Counted from the stretch's first letter, positions 1-8,714 are shown. The stretch: 64,000 bases of DNA from Rhodanobacteraceae bacterium (GCA_016713135.1 JADJPR010000022.1:310001-374000), one strand, 5' to 3'. Made by a program: numbers and translations. Notes: generated by a model not told the origin, from the sequence alone.

Positions 1-537
1 GCTGAACTCGCTCTCGACCACCGCACGGCGGGAGACCACGACGTTGTTGCGCTTGCGATCCAGCTTGATGATCTTGAACTCGAGGTCCTTGCCCTCGAGG
101 TAAACCGGGTCGCGCACCGGGCGCACATCGACCAACGAACCCGGCAGGAACGCGCGGACGTCCTTGATGTCGACGGTGAAACCGCCCTTGACCTTGCCGC
201 TGATGCGGCCGGTGATGGTTTCGTTCTTTTCCAGCGCTTCTTCCAGCTCGTCCCACACCATCGCGCGCTTGGCCTTGTCGCGCGACAGACGCGTTTCGCC
301 GAAACCGTCCTCGAGCGCGTCGAGGGCCACCTTGACCTCGTCGCCAACGCTCACTTCGAGCTCGCCCGCTTCATTGCGGAACTGCTCGATGGGCACCACG
401 CCCTCGGACTTCAGGCCCGCATTGACGATGACGACATCGCTGCGGATTTCAACGACGGTGCCAGTGACGATGGCGCCCGGCTTGAGCTTGCTGATGCGCT
501 CGCTCTGTTCAAACAGTTCGGCAAAACTTTCGGTCAT
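1..537 (-). CDS. rpsA: 30S ribosomal protein S1, N-terminal part (cut by window edge)
   Basis: Ribosomal protein S1 binds mRNA through repeated S1 (OB-fold) domains and delivers it to the 30S subunit. The reading frame starts at an ATG complementary to 535-537 and stays open to the left edge, giving 179 residues. It begins [20 protein letters not shown], typical of S1, and covers the first two S1 domains (for example [18 protein letters not shown] and [17 protein letters not shown]). The C-terminal domains lie outside the window. It follows cmk, the classical cmk-rpsA order. No strong Shine-Dalgarno is visible (only CTGGAATCAACC before the ATG), which is common for rpsA. A terminator-like hairpin lies directly upstream. 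Confidence 0.97.
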   Translation of the reverse strand, partial: MTESFAELFEQSERISKLKPGAIVTGTVVEIRSDVVIVNAGLKSEGVVPIEQFRNEAGELEVSVGDEVKVALDALEDGFGETRLSRDKAKRAMVWDELEEALEKNETITGRISGKVKGGFTVDIKDVRAFLPGSLVDVRPVRDPVYLEGKDLEFKIIKLDRKRNNVVVSRRAVVESEFS

Positions 538-555
538 GGTTGATTCCAGAAATAG

Positions 556-586
556 AAAAAACGCCCGGCGCACGAGGGTGCCGCCG
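556..586 (-). terminator. Terminator- or attenuator-like hairpin in the rpsA leader
   Basis: On the minus strand an 8-bp GC stem with one bulged G (arms complementary to 578-586 and 566-573, loop 574-577) is followed by GGGCG and six T residues (complement of 556-561). This looks like an intrinsic terminator. It ends only about 18 nt before the rpsA start, too close to leave room for an rpsA promoter after it. It is therefore either a leaky cmk terminator or an attenuator in the rpsA leader. Confidence 0.5.
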
Positions 587-684
587 ACGCTCGTCCACCC
601 TCTTTCGAGTGTGCGGATTGCTCCGCGCAGGTTATTGATTCCCGGGAGGATTCCGAGTCCTTGTCCCTCTGTTGCGAAACCGGA

Positions 685-1365
685 TCAGCGCACCAGCGCG
701 GCTGCCCAGGCAAGCACCGTGGCGACCACAGCGTCGATCGACTGGCTGGTCGAATCGATGGTGCGGGCGTCCGCGGCGGGAACCAGGGGAGCCACCAACC
801 GCGTGCGATCACGCAGGTCGCGCTCTTCGATCTCGCGCAAAAGGGCCGGTAGAATAGCCTCGATTCCCTTTTCGCTCAACTGCTTATGGCGCCGGCGGGC
901 GCGTTCCTCGGCGCTGGCAGTCAGGAAAACCTTCAGCTCGGCCTGCGGAAACACGATCGTGCCCATATCGCGGCCGTCGGCAACCAGGCCCGGCGCCTGC
1001 TGGAATTCCCGCTGGCGCTCCAGCAGGGCGGCGCGCACCGCCGGCTGCGCGGCGGCCTTCGACGCCGCCTGCCCCGCCTCTTCGGTGCGGATCGCGTCGG
1101 AGATGTCGTCCGCCCCGAACCACGCGTGCGGATCGCCGTCGATTCTGTCCTCGAAGCGGATATCCGCCTCGCGCGCCAGTTTCGCCATCGCTTCGCTGTC
1201 GGCCAGGTCCACGCCCAGGCGCAGCGCGGCCACGCCGACGCCACGATAAAGTGCCCCGGAATCGAGGAAGTGCCAGCCCAGGGCGCGTGCCACCGCGCGG
1301 CTGATCGTGCCCTTGCCCGAGCCGCTGGGCCCGTCAATGGTGATCACCGGCGCCGTGCGACTCAT
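685..1365 (-). CDS. cmk: Cytidylate kinase
   Basis: Phosphorylates CMP and dCMP with ATP in pyrimidine nucleotide recycling, in the cytoplasm. The 226-residue product has the usual family length. It starts MSRTAPVITIDGPSGSGKG with a P-loop (GPSGSGKGT, residues about 12-20), followed by the LDSGALYRGV nucleoside-binding segment and the VADGRDMGTIVFP motif. The start is set by the 4-base ATGA overlap with the aroA stop codon, indicating translational coupling. A longer upstream extension in frame lies inside aroA and is rejected. Cmk precedes rpsA, as in many proteobacteria. Confidence 0.96.
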   Translation of the reverse strand: MSRTAPVITIDGPSGSGKGTISRAVARALGWHFLDSGALYRGVGVAALRLGVDLADSEAMAKLAREADIRFEDRIDGDPHAWFGADDISDAIRTEEAGQAASKAAAQPAVRAALLERQREFQQAPGLVADGRDMGTIVFPQAELKVFLTASAEERARRRHKQLSEKGIEAILPALLREIEERDLRDRTRLVAPLVPAADARTIDSTSQSIDAVVATVLAWAAALVR

Positions 1366-2696
1366 GCCTGCGCCTCGCCGTCCCGAACCCGGATACCGAG
1401 GCCGATCCTGCTGGCCAGGGTGGCAAATCCCGGGAAGCTGGTGTCGACATTGGCGCAATCGTCGATACGGATCGCCTCGCGTGCGCACAGCGACGCCACG
1501 GCGAAGCTCATCGCGATACGATGGTCGCCACGGCTGTCGATGCGCCCGCCGCCCAGTTGCTCCCTGCCCTCGATCGCCATGCCGTCCTCGAACTCCTCCA
1601 CGTCGACGCCGATCGCAGCCAGCCCGCGCGCCATCGCGGCGATCCGGTCGCTCTCCTTGACACGCAACTCATGCGCACCGCGCACCCGGCTGGTGCCTTC
1701 GGCGCAAGCCGCGGCGATGGCGAACGCGGGGAACTCGTCGATCATATCGGGCACGCGCGCCAGCGGCACGTCCACCGCGCGTAACGAACTGGGCCGCACG
1801 CGCAGATTGCCGACCGGCTCGCCAGCGATGTCGCGGCGGTCGAGGATTTCGATGTCCGCCCCCATGTCCAGCAGGGTGTCGAGCAGGCCGGTCCGACGCG
1901 GATTCAGGCCGACGTTCTCGATCACGACCTCGCCGTTGCGCGCGATGGCTCCGGCGACCAGGAAAAAAGCGGCTGACGAAAAATCGCCGGGCACCGCGAT
2001 TGGCTGGGCCGCCAGTTCCCGTCCCGGGCGCAAGCGCACCGTCAATCCTTCGACCACCACATCCGCCCCGAGCGCGGCGAGCATGCGTTCGGTGTAGTCG
2101 CGGGTCGCGGCCGGCTCGGTAACGGCGGTCTCACCGCTGGCATACAGGCCGGCGAGCAATACGCAGGACTTGATCTGCGCGCTGGCGACCGGGCAGGTGT
2201 AGTCGATGCCGCGCAAGCCATCGGAAGGCTCGATCAGGAGTGGCGCGGTTCCGGCCTCGGTGCTCGCAATGCGGGCGCCCATTGATCGCAATGGGTCCAT
2301 CACGCGGCGCATCGGCCGGCGCGACAGTGACTCGTCGCCGACCAGCGTGCTGGCGAAGCGCTGCCCGGCGAGCAGGCCGGCGAGCAGGCGCATCGCGGTG
2401 CCGGCGTTGCCGCAGTCGAGCGGGTGCGCCGCGCCGCGCAATCCATGCAGCCCGACGCCCTCGATGAGCAAGTCGGTTTCACCGGTGCGCTCGATTGCGA
2501 CGCCGAGGTCGCGCAGGATCTGTGCGGTGGCGAGTGTGTCCGCGCCGGGGAGGAAGCCACTGACACGGGTGGTGCCGCGCGCCAGCGCACCAAACATCAC
2601 CGCGCGATGGGAAATCGACTTGTCCCCCGGCACGGTGATGCGGCCATGCACACGATCAGCCGGCTGCAGGTGGAATTCGCGATTGCCTCCGCTCAT
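1362..2696 (-). CDS. aroA: 3-phosphoshikimate 1-carboxyvinyltransferase (EPSP synthase)
   Basis: Catalyses the sixth shikimate-pathway step, joining phosphoenolpyruvate to shikimate-3-phosphate. The 444 residues match the family length. Visible motifs are GDKSISHRAVM near residue 24 (substrate-binding Lys/Ser), GNAGTAMRLLAGLL near residue 98 (the glycine loop tied to glyphosate and PEP binding), SRRPMRRVMDPL and RVKESDRIAAMARGL near residue 350. The start overlaps the hisC stop by four bases and the stop overlaps the cmk start by four bases, so hisC-aroA-cmk are co-transcribed and coupled. Confidence 0.97.
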   Translation of the reverse strand: MSGGNREFHLQPADRVHGRITVPGDKSISHRAVMFGALARGTTRVSGFLPGADTLATAQILRDLGVAIERTGETDLLIEGVGLHGLRGAAHPLDCGNAGTAMRLLAGLLAGQRFASTLVGDESLSRRPMRRVMDPLRSMGARIASTEAGTAPLLIEPSDGLRGIDYTCPVASAQIKSCVLLAGLYASGETAVTEPAATRDYTERMLAALGADVVVEGLTVRLRPGRELAAQPIAVPGDFSSAAFFLVAGAIARNGEVVIENVGLNPRRTGLLDTLLDMGADIEILDRRDIAGEPVGNLRVRPSSLRAVDVPLARVPDMIDEFPAFAIAAACAEGTSRVRGAHELRVKESDRIAAMARGLAAIGVDVEEFEDGMAIEGREQLGGGRIDSRGDHRIAMSFAVASLCAREAIRIDDCANVDTSFPGFATLASRIGLGIRVRDGEAQA

Positions 2697-3823
2697 GCCA
2701 GATCCTCGATCAGGACGTGCCCGAGCGCCTCCAGCAGTTCGTCGTTCTCCTGCGGCAGGCCCACCGTGATGCGCAGGCAGTTCGGCAGGCCATAGCCGCC
2801 CATCGGGCGCACGATCACGCCGCGCTTGAGCAGCTCGTCTTCGATCGGCTTGGCCGGCCGCCCGAAATCGACCAGCACGAAGTTGCCCTGAGATGGAAAC
2901 ACGAACAGCCCCAGTTTCTGCAGACCCGCGCGCAGGCGCTCGCGCTGCTCCGCATTGGCGGCGCGCACGCGCTCGACGTGCTCCACATCCGCGATCGCCG
3001 CAGCGGCCGCCGCCTGGGCATAGAGATTGACGTTAAAGGTCAGCCGGGTACGTTCGAGGACGGCCGCGAGCGCCGGATTGCTGATCGCATAACCGATGCG
3101 CAGGGCCGCCAGACCATGCGCCTTCGAGAAGGTGCGCGTGACCACCACATGCGGATGCAGGCTGGCCAGTTGCAGTGCGTCCGGCACCTGGCGCTCGTCC
3201 ACGTACTCGCGGTAGGCCTCATCGATCACCACGACGGCCGTGTGCGGCACCTTGACCAGGAAGCGCGCCAGCGTGGTGCGGTCCCACCAGGTGCCGGTCG
3301 GGTTGTTGGGATTGGCCAGGTAAACCAGCTTGGTCTTGGGCCCGAGCGCCGCGGTCATCGCGTCCGGATCGGCACCAAAGGGCTGAACACCCTCGCGCGG
3401 CAGCGCGGAAACCTGCACCGGCAACGCGCCGCTTCCGATCGCCGCGAGCTTGAACACGGCGAAACCGTACTGCGGGAACACCACTTCATCGCCGGGCGCG
3501 ACAAAAGTCTCGGCCAGCAGCACCAGCAGTTCATGCGAACCGTTGCCGAGCGTGATCGAGCGTGGGTCCACCCCCCAGCGCTGTGCAATCGCCTGGCGCA
3601 GCTTGCGCGCGCCGGCGTCCGGGTAGCGGATGGCGTCTTCGAAGTCGCGCTGCTTCAGCACCTCGCGGACACTGGCGCTCGGCCCCAGCCCGTTCTCGTT
3701 GGAACCAAGCTCGAGCATTCGCGGCAGGCCGAGCATCTGGCGAATAGTCTCCGGGTCGTAGCCCGGGTCGTAGGCGGAGAGCCGCTGGACGCCGGGGGCG
3801 GCAAGTTGTTCGATCTGCATCAT
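2693..3823 (-). CDS. hisC: Histidinol-phosphate aminotransferase
   Basis: PLP-dependent class I/II aminotransferase acting on imidazole acetol phosphate in histidine synthesis. In this operon context it may also serve aromatic amino-acid transamination. The 376-residue protein shows SNENGLGPS near residue 41, ANPNNPTGTWW near residue 170 and the PLP-lysine segment TRTFSKAHGLAALRIGY near residue 230. The first two codons are both ATG, so the start could be 3823 or 3820. It is coupled to aroA by a 4-base overlap. It is separated from pheA by the inserted hicBA pair. Confidence 0.95.
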   Translation of the reverse strand: MMQIEQLAAPGVQRLSAYDPGYDPETIRQMLGLPRMLELGSNENGLGPSASVREVLKQRDFEDAIRYPDAGARKLRQAIAQRWGVDPRSITLGNGSHELLVLLAETFVAPGDEVVFPQYGFAVFKLAAIGSGALPVQVSALPREGVQPFGADPDAMTAALGPKTKLVYLANPNNPTGTWWDRTTLARFLVKVPHTAVVVIDEAYREYVDERQVPDALQLASLHPHVVVTRTFSKAHGLAALRIGYAISNPALAAVLERTRLTFNVNLYAQAAAAAAIADVEHVERVRAANAEQRERLRAGLQKLGLFVFPSQGNFVLVDFGRPAKPIEDELLKRGVIVRPMGGYGLPNCLRITVGLPQENDELLEALGHVLIEDLA

Positions 3824-3886
3824 CTACCTCGGATGTTCGCTTTCCTGCAGGTGCGGACGGTGGCTGGATCAGGAGTTCCGCTTGGA

Positions 3887-4075
3887 TCAGGGCAACTCGC
3901 TGACGCCCAGATCCCGGCATATCTTTCGCGCCAGGTGGTCGTTGATTTCGTTGTGCCGCGGAATGGCCGATCGAGTCTTCAGCTGCGGATGGTGCCACCA
4001 GGAATGACGTGCGCCCTCACGCAGCAACTCGCAACCCAGCCGCGCCAAATGCGCAAGCAGATCGCGACGTTTCAT
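3887..4075 (-). CDS. hicA: HicA-family mRNA interferase toxin
   Basis: Small (62-residue) HicA toxin with a double-stranded-RNA-binding-like fold, expected to cleave mRNA when free of HicB. The diagnostic core is ARHSWWHHP followed by IPRHNEINDHLARKICRDLG; the His in the first segment is the usual catalytic residue. Its ATG overlaps the hicB stop by four bases, so the two are translated as a coupled pair, antitoxin first. It lies 63 bp upstream of hisC inside the amino-acid supraoperon, which is an unusual place for a toxin-antitoxin module. Confidence 0.88.
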   Translation of the reverse strand: MKRRDLLAHLARLGCELLREGARHSWWHHPQLKTRSAIPRHNEINDHLARKICRDLGVSELP

Positions 4076-4293
4076 ACCGCAATTGCGAGTTCTTCGAATC
4101 CCTGGCCCGCTGCAGTGCGCGCATCCATCCGATTCAACTCGATGGCTTCCATCAGGGTGATGCGCAATGTTTCGATGAGGGCATCGCGAGTCGCTTCCTG
4201 GCAGTTCACGCCCGGAATTTCCTCAATCCATCCCACCCACCACTGGCCATCCTGCTTGATTGCCGCCGTGTAGCTCGCCTGCATTCTGTCCAA
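4072..4293 (-). CDS. hicB: HicB-family antitoxin
   Basis: A 73-residue partial-RNase-H-fold antitoxin that would neutralise HicA. It has the family signature YTAAIKQDGQWWVGWIEEIPGV followed by a helix rich in Ala/Glu/Leu (DALIETLRITLMEAIELN). The length is typical of short HicB forms that lack a C-terminal DNA-binding domain, so autoregulation through this protein is uncertain. It precedes and overlaps hicA by four bases. The gap to the upstream pheA stop is 39 bp, so it could be read from the serC-pheA transcript. Confidence 0.88.
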   Translation of the reverse strand: MDRMQASYTAAIKQDGQWWVGWIEEIPGVNCQEATRDALIETLRITLMEAIELNRMDARTAAGQGFEELAIAV

Positions 4294-4332
4294 CTCCCGC
4301 CGGTCCGTTGCCCATTGTACGTCTGCGGACGG

Positions 4333-5442
4333 TTACACGATCGCCGCGGGGTATGCCCCGAGCACCTTGAGCTGGGCGGCAATCGGGCCCAGGTCTGCCA
4401 GCGCGGCTTTCAGCTCGGGGCCGTCGATGTGGCCCTCGACGTCGATGAAGAACACGTAGTTCCACTTGGCGCCCTTGGCGGGGCGCGACTCGATGCGGGT
4501 CATGCTGATGCCGTGCTGCGCCAGCGGCGTCAGCAACTGGTACAGCGCGCCCGGTTGGTCCTTGACCGCCAACAGCAGCGAGGTCTTGTCGTGGCCGCTG
4601 GGCGGGAACAGTTCGCGCCCCATCACCAGGAAGCGCGTGGTGTTGTCCGGGCGGTCCTCGATGTTCGGCGCCAGCACCTTGAGTCCGTAGACCTGCGCAG
4701 CGGCGAGGCCCGCGATGGCGCCGGCATCCTCCGCGTTGCGAGCGCGCCGGGCGGCCTCGGCATTGCTGCTGACGGCGATGCGCTCGGCCTTCGGCAAATG
4801 CCGGCGCAGCCAGCTGCGGCATTGCGCCAACGACTGCGCGTGCGAGTACACGCGCTCGATCTGCAAGAGATCAGTCGCGCGCGACAGCAGGTTCTGGTGC
4901 ACCCTGAGCTCGATCTCGCCGCAGATCTTCAGCGGCGTGGTCAGGAACATGTCGAAGGTGTGGTGGACCGCGCCTTCGGTCGAATTCTCGACCGGCACCA
5001 CGCAGAAGTCGGCGTTGCCGTTCTCGACCTCGGCGAAAGCCTCTTCGATGCTGGCCATCGGTATCGCGATCACCGAATGCCCGAAGTGCTTCTGCACCGC
5101 GGTCTGGCTGAATGTGCCCTCGGGGCCGAGGTAGGCGATCTTCAGCGGGTTCTGCTGGGCGAGGCAGGCCGACATGATCTCGCGGAACACCCGCAGCAGT
5201 TCTTCATTCGACAGCGGCCCATGGTTCCGGTCCACCACCGCACGCAACACCTGGGCCTCGCGCTCCGGGCGGTAGTAGTCGATCGCCTGCTTCAACGGCC
5301 CCTTGGCGATACCCACCTGGCGCGCATAACCCGCCCGCTCCGCGATCAGGTCCTGGATCTGCTTGTCAACGCTGTCGATGCGCTGGCGCAGCTCGGGCAG
5401 CGAGTGTGCGACGGTTGCAGCCTCGGTCTTCTTCTTGGGCAT
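4333..5442 (-). CDS. pheA: Bifunctional chorismate mutase/prephenate dehydratase (P-protein)
   Basis: Converts chorismate to prephenate and prephenate to phenylpyruvate for phenylalanine synthesis. The 369-residue product has three parts: an AroQ chorismate mutase helix bundle (LRQRIDSVDKQIQDLIAERA, residues about 18-100), a prephenate dehydratase domain (YLGPEGTFSQTAVQKHFG, then VPVENSTEGAV and TRFLVMG), and a C-terminal ACT domain (MTRIESRPAKGAKWNYVFF) for feedback control. The start at MPKKKTEAATVAHS is preferred; an in-frame upstream extension is low-complexity and runs through the G-rich intergenic repeat. The upstream neighbour is serA. Confidence 0.95.
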   Translation of the reverse strand: MPKKKTEAATVAHSLPELRQRIDSVDKQIQDLIAERAGYARQVGIAKGPLKQAIDYYRPEREAQVLRAVVDRNHGPLSNEELLRVFREIMSACLAQQNPLKIAYLGPEGTFSQTAVQKHFGHSVIAIPMASIEEAFAEVENGNADFCVVPVENSTEGAVHHTFDMFLTTPLKICGEIELRVHQNLLSRATDLLQIERVYSHAQSLAQCRSWLRRHLPKAERIAVSSNAEAARRARNAEDAGAIAGLAAAQVYGLKVLAPNIEDRPDNTTRFLVMGRELFPPSGHDKTSLLLAVKDQPGALYQLLTPLAQHGISMTRIESRPAKGAKWNYVFFIDVEGHIDGPELKAALADLGPIAAQLKVLGAYPAAIV

Positions 5443-5465
5443 CAGGGTGCTGGAACAGGCGTGGC

Positions 5466-5589
5466 TGGGGACTGGGGCAAAGGGCGCACGGACGCGAGAT
5501 CGGGGCGGACTGGCTGACTGCAAATCTGTCAGACCCGAGGACCGGGGTTGTCGCGCACCTCCAGCATGCGCCCCAGCCCCCAGTCCCCA
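5466..5589. repeat. Intergenic G-rich inverted repeat between serA and pheA
   Basis: A 12-bp perfect inverted pair, TGGGGACTGGGG at 5466-5477 and its complement at 5578-5589, encloses about 100 bp. The surrounding sequence has further CTGGGG/CCCCAG units. No coding signal is seen. Such tracts look like dispersed intergenic repeats; here they could form a long stem in the serA-pheA transcript. Confidence 0.5.
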
Positions 5590-5606
5590 ACCCCGCCTTT
5601 CCCGGT

Positions 5607-6770
5607 TCAGAGCACCCTGACCGCAAGAATGCCCTCGATCGCCTCGACCTTGGCCACGACGTCGGACGAGATCGGCTGGTCGAGGTCGAGGATGTTGTAG
5701 GCGAGTTCGCCGCGCGAGGAATTGAGCATCTGGGTGATGTTGGCGCCGGCGCCACCGAGCACGTGCGAGAGCTGGCCGATCATGTTCGGCACGTTGCGGT
5801 TGGCCACAGTCAGGCGCTGCGCGCCGGCGCGCGGCAGGCGCACGCTGGGGAAATTCACTGCGTTGGTGACATTGCCGTTCTCGAGGTAATCGCGCAGTTG
5901 GTCGGCGACCATCACCGCGCAGTTCTCCTCGGCTTCGTTGGTCGAGGCGCCCAGGTGCGGGAAGGAAACCACCTTCGCGTGCGACAGGGTGCGCGCGGTC
6001 GGGAAGTCGCTGACGTAATGGCCGAGCTTGCCGCTGTCGAGTGCCGCGATCACCGCTTCCTCGTCAACCACGCCCTCGCGCGCGAAGTTCAGCAGGACCA
6101 GGCCGTCCTTGGCGTTCGCCAGCGCGGCGGCGTTGATGGTGCCCTTGGTTGCGGGGTTCAGCGGCACATGCAGCGAGATGAAGTCCGACGCAGCGAGCAC
6201 TTCGCCAAGGCTGCCGGCCTTGTCGACATCGCTGGACAGCTGCCATGCGCCCTCGACGGTCATGTGCGGGTCGAAGCCGATCACGCGCATGCCGATGCCC
6301 TTGGCCGCGTTCGCCACGCGCACGCCGATCGCGCCGAGGCCAACCACGCCGAGCGTGCGGCCGACCACTTCGGAACCGACGAAGCGCTTCTTGCCGTCCT
6401 CGACCTTGTGCTCGAGCTGTGGATCGGACGGATCCAGGCTGCGCACGAACTCGGTGGCCTCGCGCAGGTTGCGCACCGCCATCAGCATGCCGGCGAGCAC
6501 CAGTTCCTTGACCGCATTGGCATTGGCGCCCGGCGCATTGAACACCACGATGCCGCGCTTGCTGAGTTCGGTCACCGGCACGTTGTTGGTGCCGGCGCCC
6601 GCGCGCGCCACCGCTTTCAGCTCGGGGTTGACCGGAATCTTGTGCAGGTCCGCCGAGCGCACCAGGATCGCGTCCGGCGCGTCGACGTTGTCGCCGATCT
6701 CATAACGGCCTTGCGGCAGGCGCGAGGTGCCGCTGACGGAGATCTTGTTGTACGTACGGATCTTGAACAT
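5607..6770 (-). CDS. serA: D-3-phosphoglycerate dehydrogenase
   Basis: NAD-dependent oxidation of 3-phosphoglycerate, the first committed step of serine synthesis. The 387-residue protein has the split substrate-binding domain, a Rossmann segment GVVGLGAIGVRVANAA near residue 140, the conserved VARAGAGTNNVP near residue 56, and a catalytic FPHLGAST segment. A C-terminal ACT domain (QMLNSSRGELAYNILDLD) suggests serine feedback. The start at MFKIRTYNKISVSG fits the family; the longer in-frame upstream stretch crosses the intergenic repeat. SerC lies upstream, so two serine-pathway genes are adjacent. Confidence 0.95.
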   Translation of the reverse strand: MFKIRTYNKISVSGTSRLPQGRYEIGDNVDAPDAILVRSADLHKIPVNPELKAVARAGAGTNNVPVTELSKRGIVVFNAPGANANAVKELVLAGMLMAVRNLREATEFVRSLDPSDPQLEHKVEDGKKRFVGSEVVGRTLGVVGLGAIGVRVANAAKGIGMRVIGFDPHMTVEGAWQLSSDVDKAGSLGEVLAASDFISLHVPLNPATKGTINAAALANAKDGLVLLNFAREGVVDEEAVIAALDSGKLGHYVSDFPTARTLSHAKVVSFPHLGASTNEAEENCAVMVADQLRDYLENGNVTNAVNFPSVRLPRAGAQRLTVANRNVPNMIGQLSHVLGGAGANITQMLNSSRGELAYNILDLDQPISSDVVAKVEAIEGILAVRVL

Positions 6771-6785
6771 CGGGATGTCCTGGAA

Positions 6786-6905
6786 GCAGAAACGGGGGAT
6801 GGGGCACGGCATACGCGGCACGGGAGAAGCGGAGCGCGCGAGTCCGGTGATGCCTAGGGCGGCATTTGCGTGCCCCCTGCCCCGTGCCTCGTGCCCCGCT
6901 TCTGC
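6786..6905. repeat. Intergenic G-rich inverted repeat between serC and serA
   Basis: GCAGAAACGGGG at 6786-6797 pairs at 11 of 12 positions with 6894-6905. Between them are several GGCACGG and complementary CCGTGCC units (for example around 6818-6823 and 6880-6886). It resembles the repeat between serA and pheA in position and base composition. Nothing coding is seen. Confidence 0.45.
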
Positions 6906-6906
6906 C

Positions 6907-7989
6907 TCACCCGTTCTTCCGCTGGAACTCGCGCATGTAGTCGATCAGCGCAGCCACCGCATCCTCGCCGGTGGCGTTGTAGATGCTGGCGCGCATGCCG
7001 CCGACCGCGCGGTGGCCCTTCAGGCCGAGCATGCCGGCGGCCTCGGCACCCTTGAGGAAGGGCGCATCGAGCTTCTCGTCGGGCAGCACGAAGGGCACGT
7101 TCATCCACGAGCGGTAACGCGGATCCACCTTGTTGGTGTAGAAGCCACCGGAACCGTCGATCGCCGCGTACAGCGCCTCGGCCTTGCGCCGGTTGGTCGC
7201 GGCGACGGCGCCGAGGCCACCCTGCTGCTTGACCCAGTCGAACACCAGCGCGGCGATGTACCAGCCGAAGGTCGGCGGGGTGTTCAGCATCGACTGGTTC
7301 TCGGCATGCGCCTTGTACGACAGGATCTGTGGCAGCGCGCGCGGCTTGCGCTCGAGCAGGTCGTCGCGGACGATCATCACGGTGATGCCGGAGGGGCCGA
7401 TATTCTTCTGCGCGCCGGCGTACAGCACGCCGTACTTCGAGACATCCAGCGGGCGCGACAGGATCGTGCTGGAGACATCGGCGATGACCGGAGCGGACTG
7501 TGCCGGCAGGTCGTAGAACTCCACGCCGTGGATAGTCTCGTTCGGCGTCACGTGCAGGAAAGCGGCGTTGTCGCTGAGTTTCCAACTGGCCACGTCAGGG
7601 ACGGTGGTGAAGTTCGAGTCGGCGCTGGTCGCGGCGATCTTCGCGGCGCAGACCGGCTTGGCCTCCTTGGCCGCCTTCTCGCCCCAGGCGCCGGTGACCC
7701 CGTAGTCTGCGGCCTGGTCGGGGGCTGCGAAGTTCATCGGCAGCAGCGCGAACTGGGTGGTCGCGCCGCCCTGCAGGAACAGGACCTTGTAGTTCGACGG
7801 GATCGCGAGGATCTCGCGCAGACTGGCCTCGGCGCTCTCGGCCAGGGCGATGAAAGCCTTGTCGCGATGGCTGATCTCCATCACCGAGGCGCGGGCATCG
7901 CGCCACTCCAGCATCTCCTGCTGGGCTTGTCGCAACACGGGTTCGGGCAGCGCACCGGGACCGGCGCTGAAGTTGTAGGCACGGCTCAC
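6907..7989 (-). CDS. serC: Phosphoserine aminotransferase
   Basis: PLP enzyme converting 3-phosphohydroxypyruvate to phosphoserine (and acting in PLP synthesis in many bacteria). The 360 residues include YNFSAGPGALPEPVL at the N-terminus, the FLQGGATTQFALLPMN phosphate-loop region near residue 70, and YAGAQKNIGPSG with the PLP lysine. The start is placed at the GTG complementary to 7987-7989: it is preceded on the minus strand by GAGGAG at a 7-nt spacing and begins at the family N-terminus. In-frame codons further upstream add a 15-residue unconserved extension. It heads the supraoperon. Confidence 0.95.
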   Translation of the reverse strand: MSRAYNFSAGPGALPEPVLRQAQQEMLEWRDARASVMEISHRDKAFIALAESAEASLREILAIPSNYKVLFLQGGATTQFALLPMNFAAPDQAADYGVTGAWGEKAAKEAKPVCAAKIAATSADSNFTTVPDVASWKLSDNAAFLHVTPNETIHGVEFYDLPAQSAPVIADVSSTILSRPLDVSKYGVLYAGAQKNIGPSGITVMIVRDDLLERKPRALPQILSYKAHAENQSMLNTPPTFGWYIAALVFDWVKQQGGLGAVAATNRRKAEALYAAIDGSGGFYTNKVDPRYRSWMNVPFVLPDEKLDAPFLKGAEAAGMLGLKGHRAVGGMRASIYNATGEDAVAALIDYMREFQRKNG

Positions 7990-8162
7990 GCGAAAGCTCC
8001 TCACAAGGGCTTGACGCGCCGCAGCATAGGACACCGCCTACGATCGGCGGAAGGCTTGTGTATTCGAATAAATTGGGGTGCCGGCGAATTGCCCGCGCCG
8101 CCCAATCGTGCTCACGCTCAAAACTGCCGCGCCCGGCAGCGTTCGGTGCTCACCCGTCACGA

Positions 8163-8714
8163 TCAGGGATCAGCTGGTTCCACCGAGACGCGCACGCGCA
8201 GCTTCTCGCCCGGATCGTAGCCCAGCCGCGAGAAGAACACCTCACCACGGTAACGGTACTCGACGTCGTAGCCGACGATGCGCCGCTCGTCGTAGCCGGA
8301 CTCGACCACGCGGCAGCGGGTTTCGACGCCACGATAGGTGCGCGAAGGATTGTCATTGGCATCGACCTCGCGGCCGACCGCACCACCAATCACCGCGCCG
8401 GCCACCGTGGCGGCGCGTCGGCCATCGCCCTTTCCGACCTGATTGCCCAGCGCGCCACCGATCAGCGCACCGACGATGGTGCCGGTGTTGGTGTTTTCGT
8501 AGCGCCCGCCGCGGCGCGACACCTCGGTGTCGTAGCACTCTTCGCGCGGCTCGTTGACGCGCACGCTCTCGTATACCGGGTCTACCCGGAGCACGTCGGC
8601 ATACACCAGACGCACGTTTTCGTCTTCCGGATACTCTGAGTAACCGCGCGGCTGAGCTGCGACCAGCGCAGGCAGACTCAGGGCGGCCAGGAGCAGCGAA
8701 ATCGACTTGCGCAT
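8163..8714 (-). CDS. Exported glycine-zipper 2TM (SlyB/17-kDa-like) protein
   Basis: A 183-residue envelope protein with a signal peptide (MRKSISLLLAALSLPALVAA). Its centre carries two glycine-zipper hairpin segments, GTIVGALIGGALGNQVGKG and AATVAGAVIGGAVGREVD, the pattern of the glycine-zipper 2TM (Rick_17kDa_Anti) family. Tyr/Arg-rich flanks include a short Cys pair (EECYD and TRCRVV). No lipobox is evident, so it is probably a periplasmic or outer-membrane-associated protein rather than a lipoprotein. It stands alone. The specific role is unknown. Confidence 0.85.
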   Translation of the reverse strand: MRKSISLLLAALSLPALVAAQPRGYSEYPEDENVRLVYADVLRVDPVYESVRVNEPREECYDTEVSRRGGRYENTNTGTIVGALIGGALGNQVGKGDGRRAATVAGAVIGGAVGREVDANDNPSRTYRGVETRCRVVESGYDERRIVGYDVEYRYRGEVFFSRLGYDPGEKLRVRVSVEPADP

